62,966 nt of DNA from Oscillospiraceae bacterium (GTDB lineage: Bacteria > Bacillota > Clostridia > Oscillospirales > Ruminococcaceae), in contig JAFYQD010000001.1 of assembly GCA_017547245.1 (NCBI GenBank), forward strand, positions 120,174 through 183,139. The letters are read 5' to 3'. A program made the translations under genes and the position numbers. The number at the start of each line of letters is the position of its first letter. The stretch's first letter is position 1. Below the pieces are notes generated by a model. That model was not told where the DNA came from, did no database searches, and saw nothing but the letters and a program-made list of their open reading frames with translations. Positions 46,655 to 54,138 of the stretch are shown here, one piece after another.

Positions 46655-46683
46655 ATTATAACCGAAATGGGTCTTTCTTTCAA
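46655..46683 (-). promoter_or_regulatory. Promoter of the hprK cluster
   Basis: On the minus strand TTGAAA (46683-46678), a 17-base spacer and a perfect TATAAT (46660-46655). The leader to hprK is about 80 bases. Confidence 0.82.
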
Positions 46684-46745
46684 TAAAAATTCCAGTTTTA
46701 TGCCAACAAAACTCCCCTTTCATAAGCAAAAACAACAAAAGAAAA

Positions 46746-46774
46746 GCTCTGCGGCCTTTTCTTTGCCGCAGAGC
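46746..46774 (-). terminator. Terminator of the small membrane protein gene
   Basis: Perfect 10-base arms GCTCTGCGGC / GCCGCAGAGC around a 9-base loop, followed on the minus strand by a T-run. It lies 5 bases past the stop codon. Confidence 0.88.
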
Positions 46775-46779
46775 AATTT

Positions 46780-47163
46780 TTATATTCCTTTTTGAGCCAT
46801 CAACATTGATGTGCGCTGTTTTGAAAGAATCACAAGAACAACTCCCACAACCACCTCGAACAAGGTTCCTGCTGCCAGATATTCGTAAAGGTTGAAGGAA
46901 GCCACCACTCCAAAGCGCAGCATAAACATATTGATGATGACAATAACGCAGTTGAGAATGAAGGCGAACTCCATTTCACGCCGTTTGATACCCTTTGCGA
47001 AAAAATAGAACAGCAGTGTGGCAAAAACCGCACACACAAGAGCGGTGCAGCCCAGTACACCGTTGGGCAGGGCGGTATACACGTTTATCATCAGATAGAG
47101 CAGCGAACCGCCGCGAACAAGCAGGCAAAGCGCCATCGCCAGCACCATTATTTTTTTCAGCAT
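46780..47163 (-). CDS. Unknown four-helix membrane protein
   Basis: A 127-residue protein with four predicted membrane helices: MVLAMALCLLVRGGSLLYL, LGCTALVCAVFATLLFYF, FAFILNCVIVIINMFML and LFEVVVGVVLVIL. No charged motif or known family is recognised. ATG 47163 follows AAGGGGG. It has its own promoter and terminator and lies divergent from the GNAT gene. Confidence 0.7.
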   Translation of the reverse strand: MLKKIMVLAMALCLLVRGGSLLYLMINVYTALPNGVLGCTALVCAVFATLLFYFFAKGIKRREMEFAFILNCVIVIINMFMLRFGVVASFNLYEYLAAGTLFEVVVGVVLVILSKQRTSMLMAQKGI

Positions 47164-47197
47164 AACGTTTACCCCCTTCTGCCAATGTGTAACGGTT

Positions 47198-47226
47198 ATT
47201 ATATCACTTCTCGTCCGTTTTGTCGA
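47198..47226 (-). promoter_or_regulatory. Promoter of the small membrane protein gene
   Basis: On the minus strand TCGACA (47226-47221), a 17-base spacer and a perfect TATAAT (47203-47198). Confidence 0.77.
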
Positions 47227-47259
47227 TAAGCAGCTCCAAATGACAATGCTTTCCCTCCA

Positions 47260-47288
47260 TTGAAATAACAAATGCCGTATGCTAATAT
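47260..47288 (+). promoter_or_regulatory. Promoter of the GNAT gene
   Basis: TTGAAA (47260-47265), a 17-base spacer and TAATAT (47283-47288). Transcription would start near 47295, leaving a leader of about 158 bases. Confidence 0.72.
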
Positions 47289-47295
47289 TTTAATG

Positions 47296-47445
47296 CCGGG
47301 AGAAAACCCGGCTATAAAAAATTTAAGGAGATTGCTTTTTGAAGAAAACAATCAAAACACCGGAGATTGTAGGCTGACCGAGGAGGTTTGCGTAAATACA
47401 CTCTTCACAAACCTCCCAGAATTGCAGTCAACAATCATCAGGAGG
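47296..47445 (+). promoter_or_regulatory. Structured leader of the GNAT gene, candidate attenuator
   Basis: The leader starts with a GCCGGG / CCCGGC hairpin (47295-47312). A 12-codon reading frame with its own ribosome binding site follows (separate entry). Then comes a nested stem: GATTGT (47365-47370) with ACAATC (47431-47436), GGCTG (47372-47376) with CAGTC (47425-47429), and GGAGGTTTG (47382-47390) with CAAACCTCC (47408-47416). A second ACAATC (47348-47353) inside the small frame can compete for GATTGT. CCTCC (47412-47416) could also pair with the gene's GGAGG site (47441-47445). There is no T-run, so control would be translational. Confidence 0.55.
47339..47377 (+). CDS. Possible 12-residue leader peptide upstream of the GNAT gene
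   Basis: TTG 47339, preceded by AAGGAG (47325-47330) at 8 bases, opens a 12-codon frame encoding MKKTIKTPEIVG and ending at TGA. Its stop lies at the base of the nested hairpin. The spacing and position resemble leader peptides of antibiotic-inducible attenuators. Expression is not shown by the sequence. Confidence 0.4.
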   Translation: MKKTIKTPEIVG

Positions 47446-47452
47446 AAAAACA

Positions 47453-48079
47453 ATGAACAAAATTGACTATATCATTCGTTTGGAAAGAAAAGAGGAACAC
47501 CGCGAGGTTGAAAATCTTGTAAGAGAAGCATTCTGGAATGTGTATAGGCCGGGATGCTTGGAACATTATGTTCTGAATCAGCTGAGAAATGATCCTGCGT
47601 TTGTACCGGAACTTGATTTTGTTATGGAACGCAACGGACAGCTGATTGGGCAAAATATGTTTATGAAGGCAAATATCAAAGCCGACAATGGACAAGATGT
47701 TCCCATCATGACCATGGGGCCTATCTGCATTACACCCCGGTTAAAGCGAAAAGGATACGGAAAGATTCTTCTGGACTATTCTTTGCAAAGGGCCGCTGAC
47801 CTCGGCTGCGGAGCGGTTTGTTTCGAGGGAAACATAGACTTTTACGGAAAAAGCGGTTTTGACTATGCCTCAAACTTCGGCATCCGTTATCATGGTTTAC
47901 CCGAAGACGCCGATGCCTCTTTCTTCCTGTGCAAGGAGCTTATTGCAGGCTATCTTGACGGAATTACCGGCGAGTATGCAACGCCACAAGGCTATTTTGT
48001 AAATGAGGAAGAGGCCGAGGAATTTGACAAATTGTTCCCTGAAATGAAAAAAGAAAAACTTCCCGGCCAGATTTTCTAA
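47453..48079 (+). CDS. GNAT-family N-acetyltransferase
   Basis: A 208-residue acetyl-CoA-dependent acetyltransferase. Motif A, the CoA pyrophosphate loop, is ITPRLKRKGYGKILLDYSL near residue 95-113, preceded by strand IMTMGPICI. FYGKSGF is motif B. The overall layout resembles YhbS-like GNATs with a C-terminal extension of about 60 residues. The acceptor is unknown; an antibiotic or small-molecule detoxifying role is possible given the leader but unproven. GGAGG lies 7 bases before the ATG. Confidence 0.92.
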   Translation: MNKIDYIIRLERKEEHREVENLVREAFWNVYRPGCLEHYVLNQLRNDPAFVPELDFVMERNGQLIGQNMFMKANIKADNGQDVPIMTMGPICITPRLKRKGYGKILLDYSLQRAADLGCGAVCFEGNIDFYGKSGFDYASNFGIRYHGLPEDADASFFLCKELIAGYLDGITGEYATPQGYFVNEEEAEEFDKLFPEMKKEKLPGQIF

Positions 48080-48089
48080 TACAAACGAA

Positions 48090-48125
48090 AAACAGGGGCA
48101 CTGCGCAATGCAGTTGCCCCTGTTT
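48090..48125. terminator. Shared terminator of the GNAT and DUF4364 genes
   Basis: Eleven-base arms AAACAGGGGCA / TGCCCCTGTTT, with further pairing in the loop (CTGC / GCAG) and T/A-rich flanks. Bidirectional. Confidence 0.85.
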
Positions 48126-48129
48126 GTTT

Positions 48130-48735
48130 TTAGTCATACAGTTTTTCGCGATGAGGAACCGGTCTTTCATCGGGGCCGTTTTCGCCCAGACACAAAGCAA
48201 GAATGCTTTGGTAGATGTAGGCCGGATCGCTGCGGAAGCGCTTCTGGACCGCTTCGCATTCTTCTTTGGTGGGCAGGAACATGGAAACCGAAAGAAGGTC
48301 GGATCCTATATCGGTCATACGGATGGTCAGTTTATAACCATCCGCAGTCTTTTCAATTTCTGTCAAGATTTCTTTCTCCCTTCTTTGACGCAGCAGTGCC
48401 AGACGTGCCGACTCAACCGACATCTGACGCACGGTATTGGGCAGCGAATCATAAAAGACACGTGCAGCTTCTGCCCCCTTTGGGGAAAGGCTGAAACGCT
48501 CAATGCTATCCTTGCCGGTCTCTTTCAAAATATGGCCTTCCTGCTGCAAGCGTCCAAAGGCCTGTGCAAATTCAAAATAGTTGGCCAGGCCGTCTTTCAG
48601 AATGGCTTCTTCCAACTGGCCAACGGTCAAAGGCTGTTCGGTTTGGTCAAGGATATAGCAGACCAGTACCGTTATTTCATAGCTGTCGGTCAAGCCGCCG
48701 GGACGAATTCCCTGTGTAAAAGCATTCCGTTCCAA
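48130..48735 (-). CDS. DUF4364-family winged-helix protein
   Basis: A 201-residue protein matching the clostridial DUF4364 family: SYEITVLVCYILDQTEQPLTVGQLEEAI is a winged-helix start and RFSLSPKGAEAARVFYDSLP the wing and helix. The C-terminal half is alpha/beta. It may be a DNA-binding regulator, but no target is known. TTG 48735 is chosen because AAAGGAGG lies 7 bases upstream; a GTG ten codons earlier has no such site. It is last of a three-gene run with the next two entries. Confidence 0.85.
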   Translation of the reverse strand: MERNAFTQGIRPGGLTDSYEITVLVCYILDQTEQPLTVGQLEEAILKDGLANYFEFAQAFGRLQQEGHILKETGKDSIERFSLSPKGAEAARVFYDSLPNTVRQMSVESARLALLRQRREKEILTEIEKTADGYKLTIRMTDIGSDLLSVSMFLPTKEECEAVQKRFRSDPAYIYQSILALCLGENGPDERPVPHREKLYD

Positions 48736-48770
48736 AACCAAACCTCCTTTATCGCTCTTCTGCACCCTGT

Positions 48771-49340
48771 TTATTCAAACACGGTACGGTCAAAAATCTT
48801 CAGACAATCACCGGTATATCGGTAATAAAGAGATATCCCCTTGCGCTGAAGGGTAAGGCTGTTCTTTTCGCCGCAAAGCTCGGCAAACACAGCGCCAAGC
48901 GCTTCTTTTCCGCCGCGTTCGGACAAAAGGTATTTGGTAAACGCCACCGAATCCTGAATGGCCTCGTATTCTTTTTGAGAGCGGAGCTGCACCGCATGAT
49001 GGAACTCGCTGAGTGCGGCATGGCTAAGCACCGAATTGGCGCAATGTTTCTCAATCACTTTGGCGGCAGCATAGGCAAACAACACCTTTTTCTGGCTGCG
49101 CAGCACAGCATTGTCGCCCAGACGCCACAAGTGACCAAGCTTGCGGGCCATCTGCCGGCCCATCTGTTTGGCACGTTCAATGTTGCCGTTGTCACGTTCA
49201 CGCACAAATTCAGCCGCACCGTCATCTTCGGCAGGTTTCAGCCCTGTGGCGACACTGCCCCCAAAGATTTTGATATCGGCATCCTCTTCCGGCTGGGTAA
49301 AAAAGTGCGCTCCGGCGGGATAGGTTCTGTTTTGCAGCAA
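48771..49340 (-). CDS. Unknown protein between TSCPD and DUF4364 genes
   Basis: A 189-residue protein I do not recognise. It is mixed alpha/beta with a basic, Gln/Arg-rich helix in the middle (RAKQMGRQMARKLGHLWRLG) and no membrane segment or signal peptide. TTG 49340 has AGAGGTG 6 bases upstream and lies 16 bases after the TSCPD gene. DUF4364 follows after 35 bases. The tight spacing implies one transcript and possibly a shared role. Confidence 0.72.
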   Translation of the reverse strand: MLQNRTYPAGAHFFTQPEEDADIKIFGGSVATGLKPAEDDGAAEFVRERDNGNIERAKQMGRQMARKLGHLWRLGDNAVLRSQKKVLFAYAAAKVIEKHCANSVLSHAALSEFHHAVQLRSQKEYEAIQDSVAFTKYLLSERGGKEALGAVFAELCGEKNSLTLQRKGISLYYRYTGDCLKIFDRTVFE

Positions 49341-49356
49341 AGGGATCACCTCTAAA

Positions 49357-49629
49357 TCACTTAAGCTCAAGCAAAGCCTTTTCTTCCAAAGTGTTGCGCA
49401 GGGCATTGGCAAACTGGTCGGGACAGGATGTAGCCTTAAAGCCGCAGCGTACCCCCTCCAGCAGGTCTATCAGTTCTTCGGCAGAACGTCCGTCTGCCAG
49501 CAGGGCAATCCCCTGCAGGTTGCCATGGCATCCGCCCAAAAATTCTACATTGCTTACTATGTTGTTTTCATCCAGATCAAAACTGACCGTGCGGGAGCAT
49601 ACGCCCCGCACACTGCAGGTATAGTGCAT
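49357..49629 (-). CDS. TSCPD domain-containing protein
   Basis: A 90-residue protein named for its C-terminal TSCPDQFANAL motif; this small family is related to a zinc-binding domain of some B12-dependent ribonucleotide reductases. Conserved cysteines are in YTCSVRGVCSRT, GGCHGNLQGIALL, VRCGFKATSCPD. No reductase is adjacent. GGAAG precedes the ATG. It heads the trio with the unknown gene and DUF4364. Confidence 0.9.
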   Translation of the reverse strand: MHYTCSVRGVCSRTVSFDLDENNIVSNVEFLGGCHGNLQGIALLADGRSAEELIDLLEGVRCGFKATSCPDQFANALRNTLEEKALLELK

Positions 49630-49660
49630 GTTGTTTTACTTCCTTCCGGGATATAATATC

Positions 49661-50497
49661 TTATTGACCTGCAAGGGCGAACAACGCCTGCAGGCTATTT
49701 TCGGTTGTAATGCAGGTTCCCAACGGATTGGGTGTAGAGGTGCGCGCACCATGAAAATCGGTACCGCCCGTGGTAATAAGGCCATATTTTTCGGCAATCT
49801 GTCCTGCAAGCAGGATATCCTGAGGCTTGGCGCGCGGATGGTACTTTTCCACGCCGTCTATCATTCCCCGTGAGGCCAGTTCTTCCAGCAATTCAAAGCT
49901 TCCGCCATACTGGAAGGGATGGGCCATAACCGCAACGCCGCCTGCATCATGTATGGCCTGCAGCACCTCATGCACATCGGCATATTCGGTGGGAACAAAG
50001 CAGGAGCCGTTTTTGCTGTCAAACAGCTGCCCAAACAGTTCGGAATAAATTCGGTCGGTATATCCCAAATCCATAAGCGCCAGCATAATGTGCGATTTAT
50101 AGATCGACTGGCTTCCGGCGGTATAACGCCCGATGTGCTCGGCCGTTACCGGATAATACCTCATCACACGGCGGATCATTTCCTGACCGGCCATGGTGCG
50201 GCTTTTTAATATTTTGCTGCAGATGCCCTCAAGGCGTTGGGGCACACGGGGCAGATAACACAGAATGTGTACACGGCGGCCGCCACGGCTGCTGTCCTTT
50301 GCCGAAAACTCCACACCCGGAATCACGCCTATGCCGTAGCGTTTGCCCAGCATAACCGCACGGGTGTTTCCGGCCAGGGTGTCATGATCGGTCAGGGCAA
50401 TAAAATCCATGCCGCTTCTTTTCCCATACAAGATCAGATCTTCCAGCGAAGAAGAACCGTCCGAAAGGGTGGTATGACAATGAAGGTCACCGATCAT
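49661..50497 (-). CDS. PHP-domain phosphoesterase (TrpH/RNase AM-like)
   Basis: A 278-residue PHP hydrolase. Metal-binding motifs are GDLHCHTTLSDGS at residues 3-15, ALTDHDTLAG, GVEFSAKDSS, VAVMAHPFQYG and TTGGTDFHGART. The pattern fits the TrpH/YciV family, which removes phosphate from nucleoside 3',5'-bisphosphates or trims RNA 5' ends. AGGAGGTG precedes the ATG. It is likely cotranscribed with the TSCPD gene 31 bases downstream. Confidence 0.92.
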   Translation of the reverse strand: MIGDLHCHTTLSDGSSSLEDLILYGKRSGMDFIALTDHDTLAGNTRAVMLGKRYGIGVIPGVEFSAKDSSRGGRRVHILCYLPRVPQRLEGICSKILKSRTMAGQEMIRRVMRYYPVTAEHIGRYTAGSQSIYKSHIMLALMDLGYTDRIYSELFGQLFDSKNGSCFVPTEYADVHEVLQAIHDAGGVAVMAHPFQYGGSFELLEELASRGMIDGVEKYHPRAKPQDILLAGQIAEKYGLITTGGTDFHGARTSTPNPLGTCITTENSLQALFALAGQ

Positions 50498-50524
50498 AAA
50501 AACACCTCCTGTCTGCTTAGTTCT

Positions 50525-50552
50525 ATTATATATGATTCCGGCAAAAAATCAA
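50525..50552 (-). promoter_or_regulatory. Promoter of the PHP phosphoesterase gene
   Basis: On the minus strand TTGATT (50552-50547), a 16-base spacer and a perfect TATAAT (50530-50525), 28 bases before the ATG. Confidence 0.75.
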
Positions 50553-50689
50553 ACCTGACCACACAAGGAAAAGGACGAAAATTGTATGAGTTGCCGTCTG
50601 TAAATCATACTTCGATTATGTTATAATACAAAATACGCCTCAAAAGGCAATTGCTATAATTACAGCATTTTTGAAAACGGAGAGCCGTT

Positions 50690-51688
50690 ATGGAATATCG
50701 TCTTAATTTAACATTGTCCGGCGGCTTTTTTGCTGTTCCCTATCAGGTTGTGGACAAACACATGGCCCTTGCCACCGAAAAGCAGCTGAAAACCCTGCTG
50801 CTGATGCTCCGCAGCCCCGAACAGCCTGCCACCGCCGAAACCATTGCAGCACAGCTGAAGATAACCGCCCAAGATGCCCTTGACCACCTTGGTTACTGGG
50901 CCGAACAGGGGGTTCTTTCCTGCTGCGCCGAAACAGCCGCAGCCCCCGTACAGAATGTTGTTCCTGCCCCGGTGCCTGCACCGGTACAGTCTGAAACAAA
51001 AACCGTCAGTCACATTGTCGCCACCGGGCAAAGGGTAACAAGCAATGCCCGTCCCCGTTTGACGGCGGCCGACATCAACCGTATGGCCCAAAAGGACAGC
51101 AATATTCCCCTGCTGCTGCAGGAAACTCAGCTGCTGCTTGGCCGTGAGCTTACCCCCAGCCAAACCAACATTTTGATGGAGCTTTACAGCGAATATAACC
51201 TTTCGCCCCAATACATATTCACCCTGATTAACCATTGTGTTTCGATGGGCAAAGGCAACATGAACTATATCAGCTCGGTGGCTGCCGGCTGGATGGAAAA
51301 AGGCATTTCCACCGCGGAACAGGCCGAGGCTGAAATTTCGCGCATCAAAGAGGCCCGCAGCCACGAAAGTCAGGTAAAATCCATTCTGGGCATCCATGAC
51401 CGCAACCTGACCACCAGCCAAAAGACCCATGTGGCACGCTGGTTTGACGAATACCACATGAGTTGCGACATGATCCGCCTTGCCTTTGACCAGACGGTAG
51501 ACAGCATCGGCAAAGTATCTTTCCCCTATATGGATAAGATCATGCTGAACTGGAGCCAGCAAGGGTTGAGCACCCCCGACGATGTGGAAAAGGCCAACCA
51601 GGCCCGCCGCAGCGCAAAACCTTCCGAAAAACCATCCTATGACACGGATTTGATCAACAAGCGCTTTGAGCTTGGCAACATTAAGTAA
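50690..51688 (+). CDS. DnaD-domain replication initiation protein
   Basis: A 332-residue protein for helicase loading at the origin or restart forks. An N-terminal winged helix (LTLSGGFFAVPYQVVDKHMALATEKQLKT is its start) is followed by a Pro/Val/Ala-rich linker. Two DnaD/DnaB_2 repeats follow: one near 130-215 (LLLGRELTPSQTNILMELY) and one near 235-310 (ILGIHDRNLTTSQKTHVARW). Two such repeats resemble DnaB rather than DnaD of Bacillus. TATAAT at 50622-50627 is a likely -10. The loader ATPase gene follows by 17 bases. Confidence 0.88.
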   Translation: MEYRLNLTLSGGFFAVPYQVVDKHMALATEKQLKTLLLMLRSPEQPATAETIAAQLKITAQDALDHLGYWAEQGVLSCCAETAAAPVQNVVPAPVPAPVQSETKTVSHIVATGQRVTSNARPRLTAADINRMAQKDSNIPLLLQETQLLLGRELTPSQTNILMELYSEYNLSPQYIFTLINHCVSMGKGNMNYISSVAAGWMEKGISTAEQAEAEISRIKEARSHESQVKSILGIHDRNLTTSQKTHVARWFDEYHMSCDMIRLAFDQTVDSIGKVSFPYMDKIMLNWSQQGLSTPDDVEKANQARRSAKPSEKPSYDTDLINKRFELGNIK

Positions 51689-51705
51689 AAAGGAGGCTGC
51701 CAAAC

Positions 51706-52683
51706 ATGTATTCTTCTCAGGTATGCGAAGCTGCCCTGCGGCAGCTTTCCCGTCGCCGCAGCCAGGCTTTGGCCACAGCCGATGCCCGCCGTGACGAACT
51801 TTTTGCCCGTGTTCTCCGTTTGAAAGAAATTGAACAGCAGCTTTCGGCACAGGGTGCACAGCTGGGCAGACTTGCCCTTTCGGGCGGAAACCCCGCTCAG
51901 AAGCTGGCTGAAATAAGCAGAAAAAATCTTGCCCTGCAACAGGAGCAGGAAGACATACTGAAACAGCTGGGGCTTCCTTCCGACTATCTGGATCCTCCCT
52001 ACTTCTGTCCCCTTTGTCAGGACACAGGCAATGTTGACGGCAAACGTTGTGCATGCCTAACCGCGCTGATGCGAGTGGAGGCCAGCAAGGCTCTGCGTGC
52101 CCCCGAACATTTGGATGACTACACCTTTGACACCTTTGACCTCAGCTATTATCCCACCCAGGGCGATGGGCCCGTTTCTCCCCATCAGCAGATGCAGGCC
52201 GTGCTGAACAAATGCCGCAGCTTTGCCGAAAGCTTCCCCTGCAATGGCGAAAGTTTGCTGTTTGTCGGACGCACCGGTCTGGGCAAAACGCATCTTTCGC
52301 TGGCCATTGCCAGCGAGGTGGCCAAAACAGGGGCTGCTGTTGCCTATACCTCGGCACAGGACCTGATTGACCGTGCGGAGCGAGCCAAATTTGGCCGTGA
52401 CAACGGCAACGATGCCGAATTTGTACAGGGTGCATTGACCTGCGACCTGCTGATTCTGGATGACCTTGGCACCGAGTTTCCCGGACAGATGGCTGCCGTC
52501 ACCCTTTTCCAGGTCATCAACACCCGTCTGCTGGAACGCCGCAGCACCATCATCAGCAGCAATCTTTCCCCCCAGGAGCTGCATGAACGTTATTCCGAGC
52601 GACTGGCCTCCCGTATTCTTTGCTCCTACTCGCCACTTCCTTTTGCCGGTAACGACATTCGCCTGCAAAAAGCAATGAAATAA
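51706..52683 (+). CDS. DnaC/DnaI-like helicase loader ATPase
   Basis: A 325-residue AAA+ ATPase. The N-terminal half is coiled (residues 1-90), then a zinc-binding knot YFCPLCQDTG ... CACL. The ATPase part has Walker A VGRTGLGKTHLSLAI, Walker B LLILDDLGTE, sensor I TIISSNLSP and an arginine finger region RLASRIL. Together with the DnaD-like gene upstream it should load the replicative helicase. AAAGGAGG precedes the ATG. Confidence 0.92.
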   Translation: MYSSQVCEAALRQLSRRRSQALATADARRDELFARVLRLKEIEQQLSAQGAQLGRLALSGGNPAQKLAEISRKNLALQQEQEDILKQLGLPSDYLDPPYFCPLCQDTGNVDGKRCACLTALMRVEASKALRAPEHLDDYTFDTFDLSYYPTQGDGPVSPHQQMQAVLNKCRSFAESFPCNGESLLFVGRTGLGKTHLSLAIASEVAKTGAAVAYTSAQDLIDRAERAKFGRDNGNDAEFVQGALTCDLLILDDLGTEFPGQMAAVTLFQVINTRLLERRSTIISSNLSPQELHERYSERLASRILCSYSPLPFAGNDIRLQKAMK

Positions 52684-52693
52684 ACGAAATAAA

Positions 52694-52724
52694 AAAACCT
52701 CCCGTGGCATTCACGGGAGGTTTT
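52694..52724. terminator. Shared terminator of the helicase-loader operon and alaX
   Basis: Perfect 13-base arms AAAACCTCCCGTG / CACGGGAGGTTTT around GCATT, with T-runs on both strands. Confidence 0.94.
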
Positions 52725-52741
52725 TCATTTGATTCAATCTG

Positions 52742-53893
52742 TTACAGGGCAGCAAAATAGTCCTCTATGGCCTTTCTGTCGGCACGCACGCTTCCCTGCA
52801 CCAACGCCTTATCACCGCCGCCGCGGCCGTTCAAGGCCTGATTCCACGCCTTGCAAAGGGGACGCAGGTCGGTGCCGTGGCAGCAGACGGCATAACGATG
52901 GCTGCCGTCCTCGGCAGAACAAAACACTGCCGAAATGCCGTTGCGGCGTTCGCCCATCATAGCAGCCAGACGGCGCAGATCGTTGGGGGCAAGGCCTTCT
53001 TCAAAAAGGCAGATGGTTCCTTCGGGGGCAAGTCCTTCCACCATATAACCAAAAAGCTTATCCTGGGTTTCGGCCAGCTTGAGCTTCAGTTCCTCCAGCT
53101 GTGCGGCCTGCTGACGAACAGCCTGAGCCACCCCAGCGGGCGGAGCCGAAAGCTGATGGGAAATATCCATGACACTCTGATCTTTGGCATTATAGTCGGC
53201 CAATGCACGCTGTCCGCACAAAACGGTGATGCGGACACCGCCTTTATATTTCTGGGGCTGCAGCAGCTTGATCATACCCACCTGCCCCGTGGTGACAACA
53301 TGGGTGCCGCAGCAGGCGCAGCAGTCGGCGGAGGGAACGGTGATGATGCGCACCTGGCCCTCCAGTTCCTTTTTGCTGCGGTAGTCAAGTGCTTTCAGTG
53401 CATCGGCATCGGGGAAGGATTCCTCCACCGGAATATTTTTCTGTACTACTGCATTGGCAAGGTATTCGACCTCGCGCACCTGTTCTGCGGTCAGTTCAAC
53501 CGTAAGGTCGATGGTCACCAGCTCTTCGCCCATGTGGAAGCCCACATTGTCGGCGCCAAAAAGGCGGTGGGCAATGCCCGAAACAATGTGTTCGCCGGTG
53601 TGGTGCTGCATCTGGCAAAAACGGAAATCCCAGTCGATTTTTCCTTCAACCGTTTTACCTGCTTCAACAGGCTTTTCCACCAGATGAAGCACACGCTCAG
53701 CATCTTCTTTTACATGCAGCACAGCCTGACCGTCCAAAACACCACGGTCGGCAGGCTGGCCGCCGCCCTCGGGATAAAAACAGGTCTGATCCAACTCCAC
53801 AGCATAGCGGCCTTTATATTCTTCACAGCTCAGAACCTGTGCCGTAAATTCGGTACGGCATACATCCTGACGATAGAGCAGTATTGTTCTCAT
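52742..53893 (-). CDS. Alanyl-tRNA editing protein AlaX-L
   Basis: A 383-residue free-standing editing enzyme that deacylates mischarged Ser- or Gly-tRNA(Ala). The N-terminal barrel has TCFYPEGGGQPADRG. Zinc ligands are in QHHTGEHIVSG and CACCGTHVVTTGQVG. A C-terminal DHHA1 domain ends in LNGRGGGDKALVQGS. The long form with DHHA1 is AlaX-L. AAAGGA precedes the ATG. It is a single gene with its own promoter and terminator; alaS is not in the window. Confidence 0.94.
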   Translation of the reverse strand: MRTILLYRQDVCRTEFTAQVLSCEEYKGRYAVELDQTCFYPEGGGQPADRGVLDGQAVLHVKEDAERVLHLVEKPVEAGKTVEGKIDWDFRFCQMQHHTGEHIVSGIAHRLFGADNVGFHMGEELVTIDLTVELTAEQVREVEYLANAVVQKNIPVEESFPDADALKALDYRSKKELEGQVRIITVPSADCCACCGTHVVTTGQVGMIKLLQPQKYKGGVRITVLCGQRALADYNAKDQSVMDISHQLSAPPAGVAQAVRQQAAQLEELKLKLAETQDKLFGYMVEGLAPEGTICLFEEGLAPNDLRRLAAMMGERRNGISAVFCSAEDGSHRYAVCCHGTDLRPLCKAWNQALNGRGGGDKALVQGSVRADRKAIEDYFAAL

Positions 53894-53925
53894 AAATTCA
53901 CGTCCTTTGGGCGGTTGATAGCCTC

Positions 53926-53955
53926 AGTATAAAGCATATACAGGATATATTTCAA
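53926..53955 (-). promoter_or_regulatory. Promoter of alaX
   Basis: On the minus strand TTGAAA (53955-53950), an 18-base spacer and TATACT (53931-53926). Confidence 0.7.
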
Positions 53956-54040
53956 GCCAAAAACACACTGCTTATCTATTTTTGACATATTCAATAACAA
54001 AATTTTGGCCTTCCTGCGCCTACCGCTCCAAACTGTAATT

Positions 54041-54049
54041 TGATATAAT
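54041..54049 (+). promoter_or_regulatory. Extended -10 promoter of the FGGY kinase gene
   Basis: TGATATAAT combines the TGn extension with a perfect TATAAT (54044-54049). No -35 box is visible at the right distance, as is usual for extended -10 promoters. An activator site could lie upstream. Confidence 0.65.
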
Positions 54050-54068
54050 AAAATTGGTCATAAATTTT

Positions 54069-54084
54069 GTCTGAGCAGTCAGAC
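54069..54084 (+). repeat. Palindrome downstream of the FGGY kinase promoter
   Basis: Perfect inverted repeat GTCTGA (54069-54074), GCAG, TCAGAC (54079-54084), placed about 13 bases after the expected transcription start. It is a candidate operator for the SorC protein encoded downstream, or a short 5' hairpin. Confidence 0.5.
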
Positions 54085-54138
54085 GATTCATCTGCCCTGT
54101 GCGTTAAGGGCGCTATAAACGAAAGGAGTTTACATCCT

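Noticed and set aside
47272-47466. 64-codon ATG frame overlapping the GNAT start
   Set aside because: Its ATG lies within the promoter, before the likely transcription start, with no ribosome binding site. The 12-codon TTG frame is the better leader candidate.
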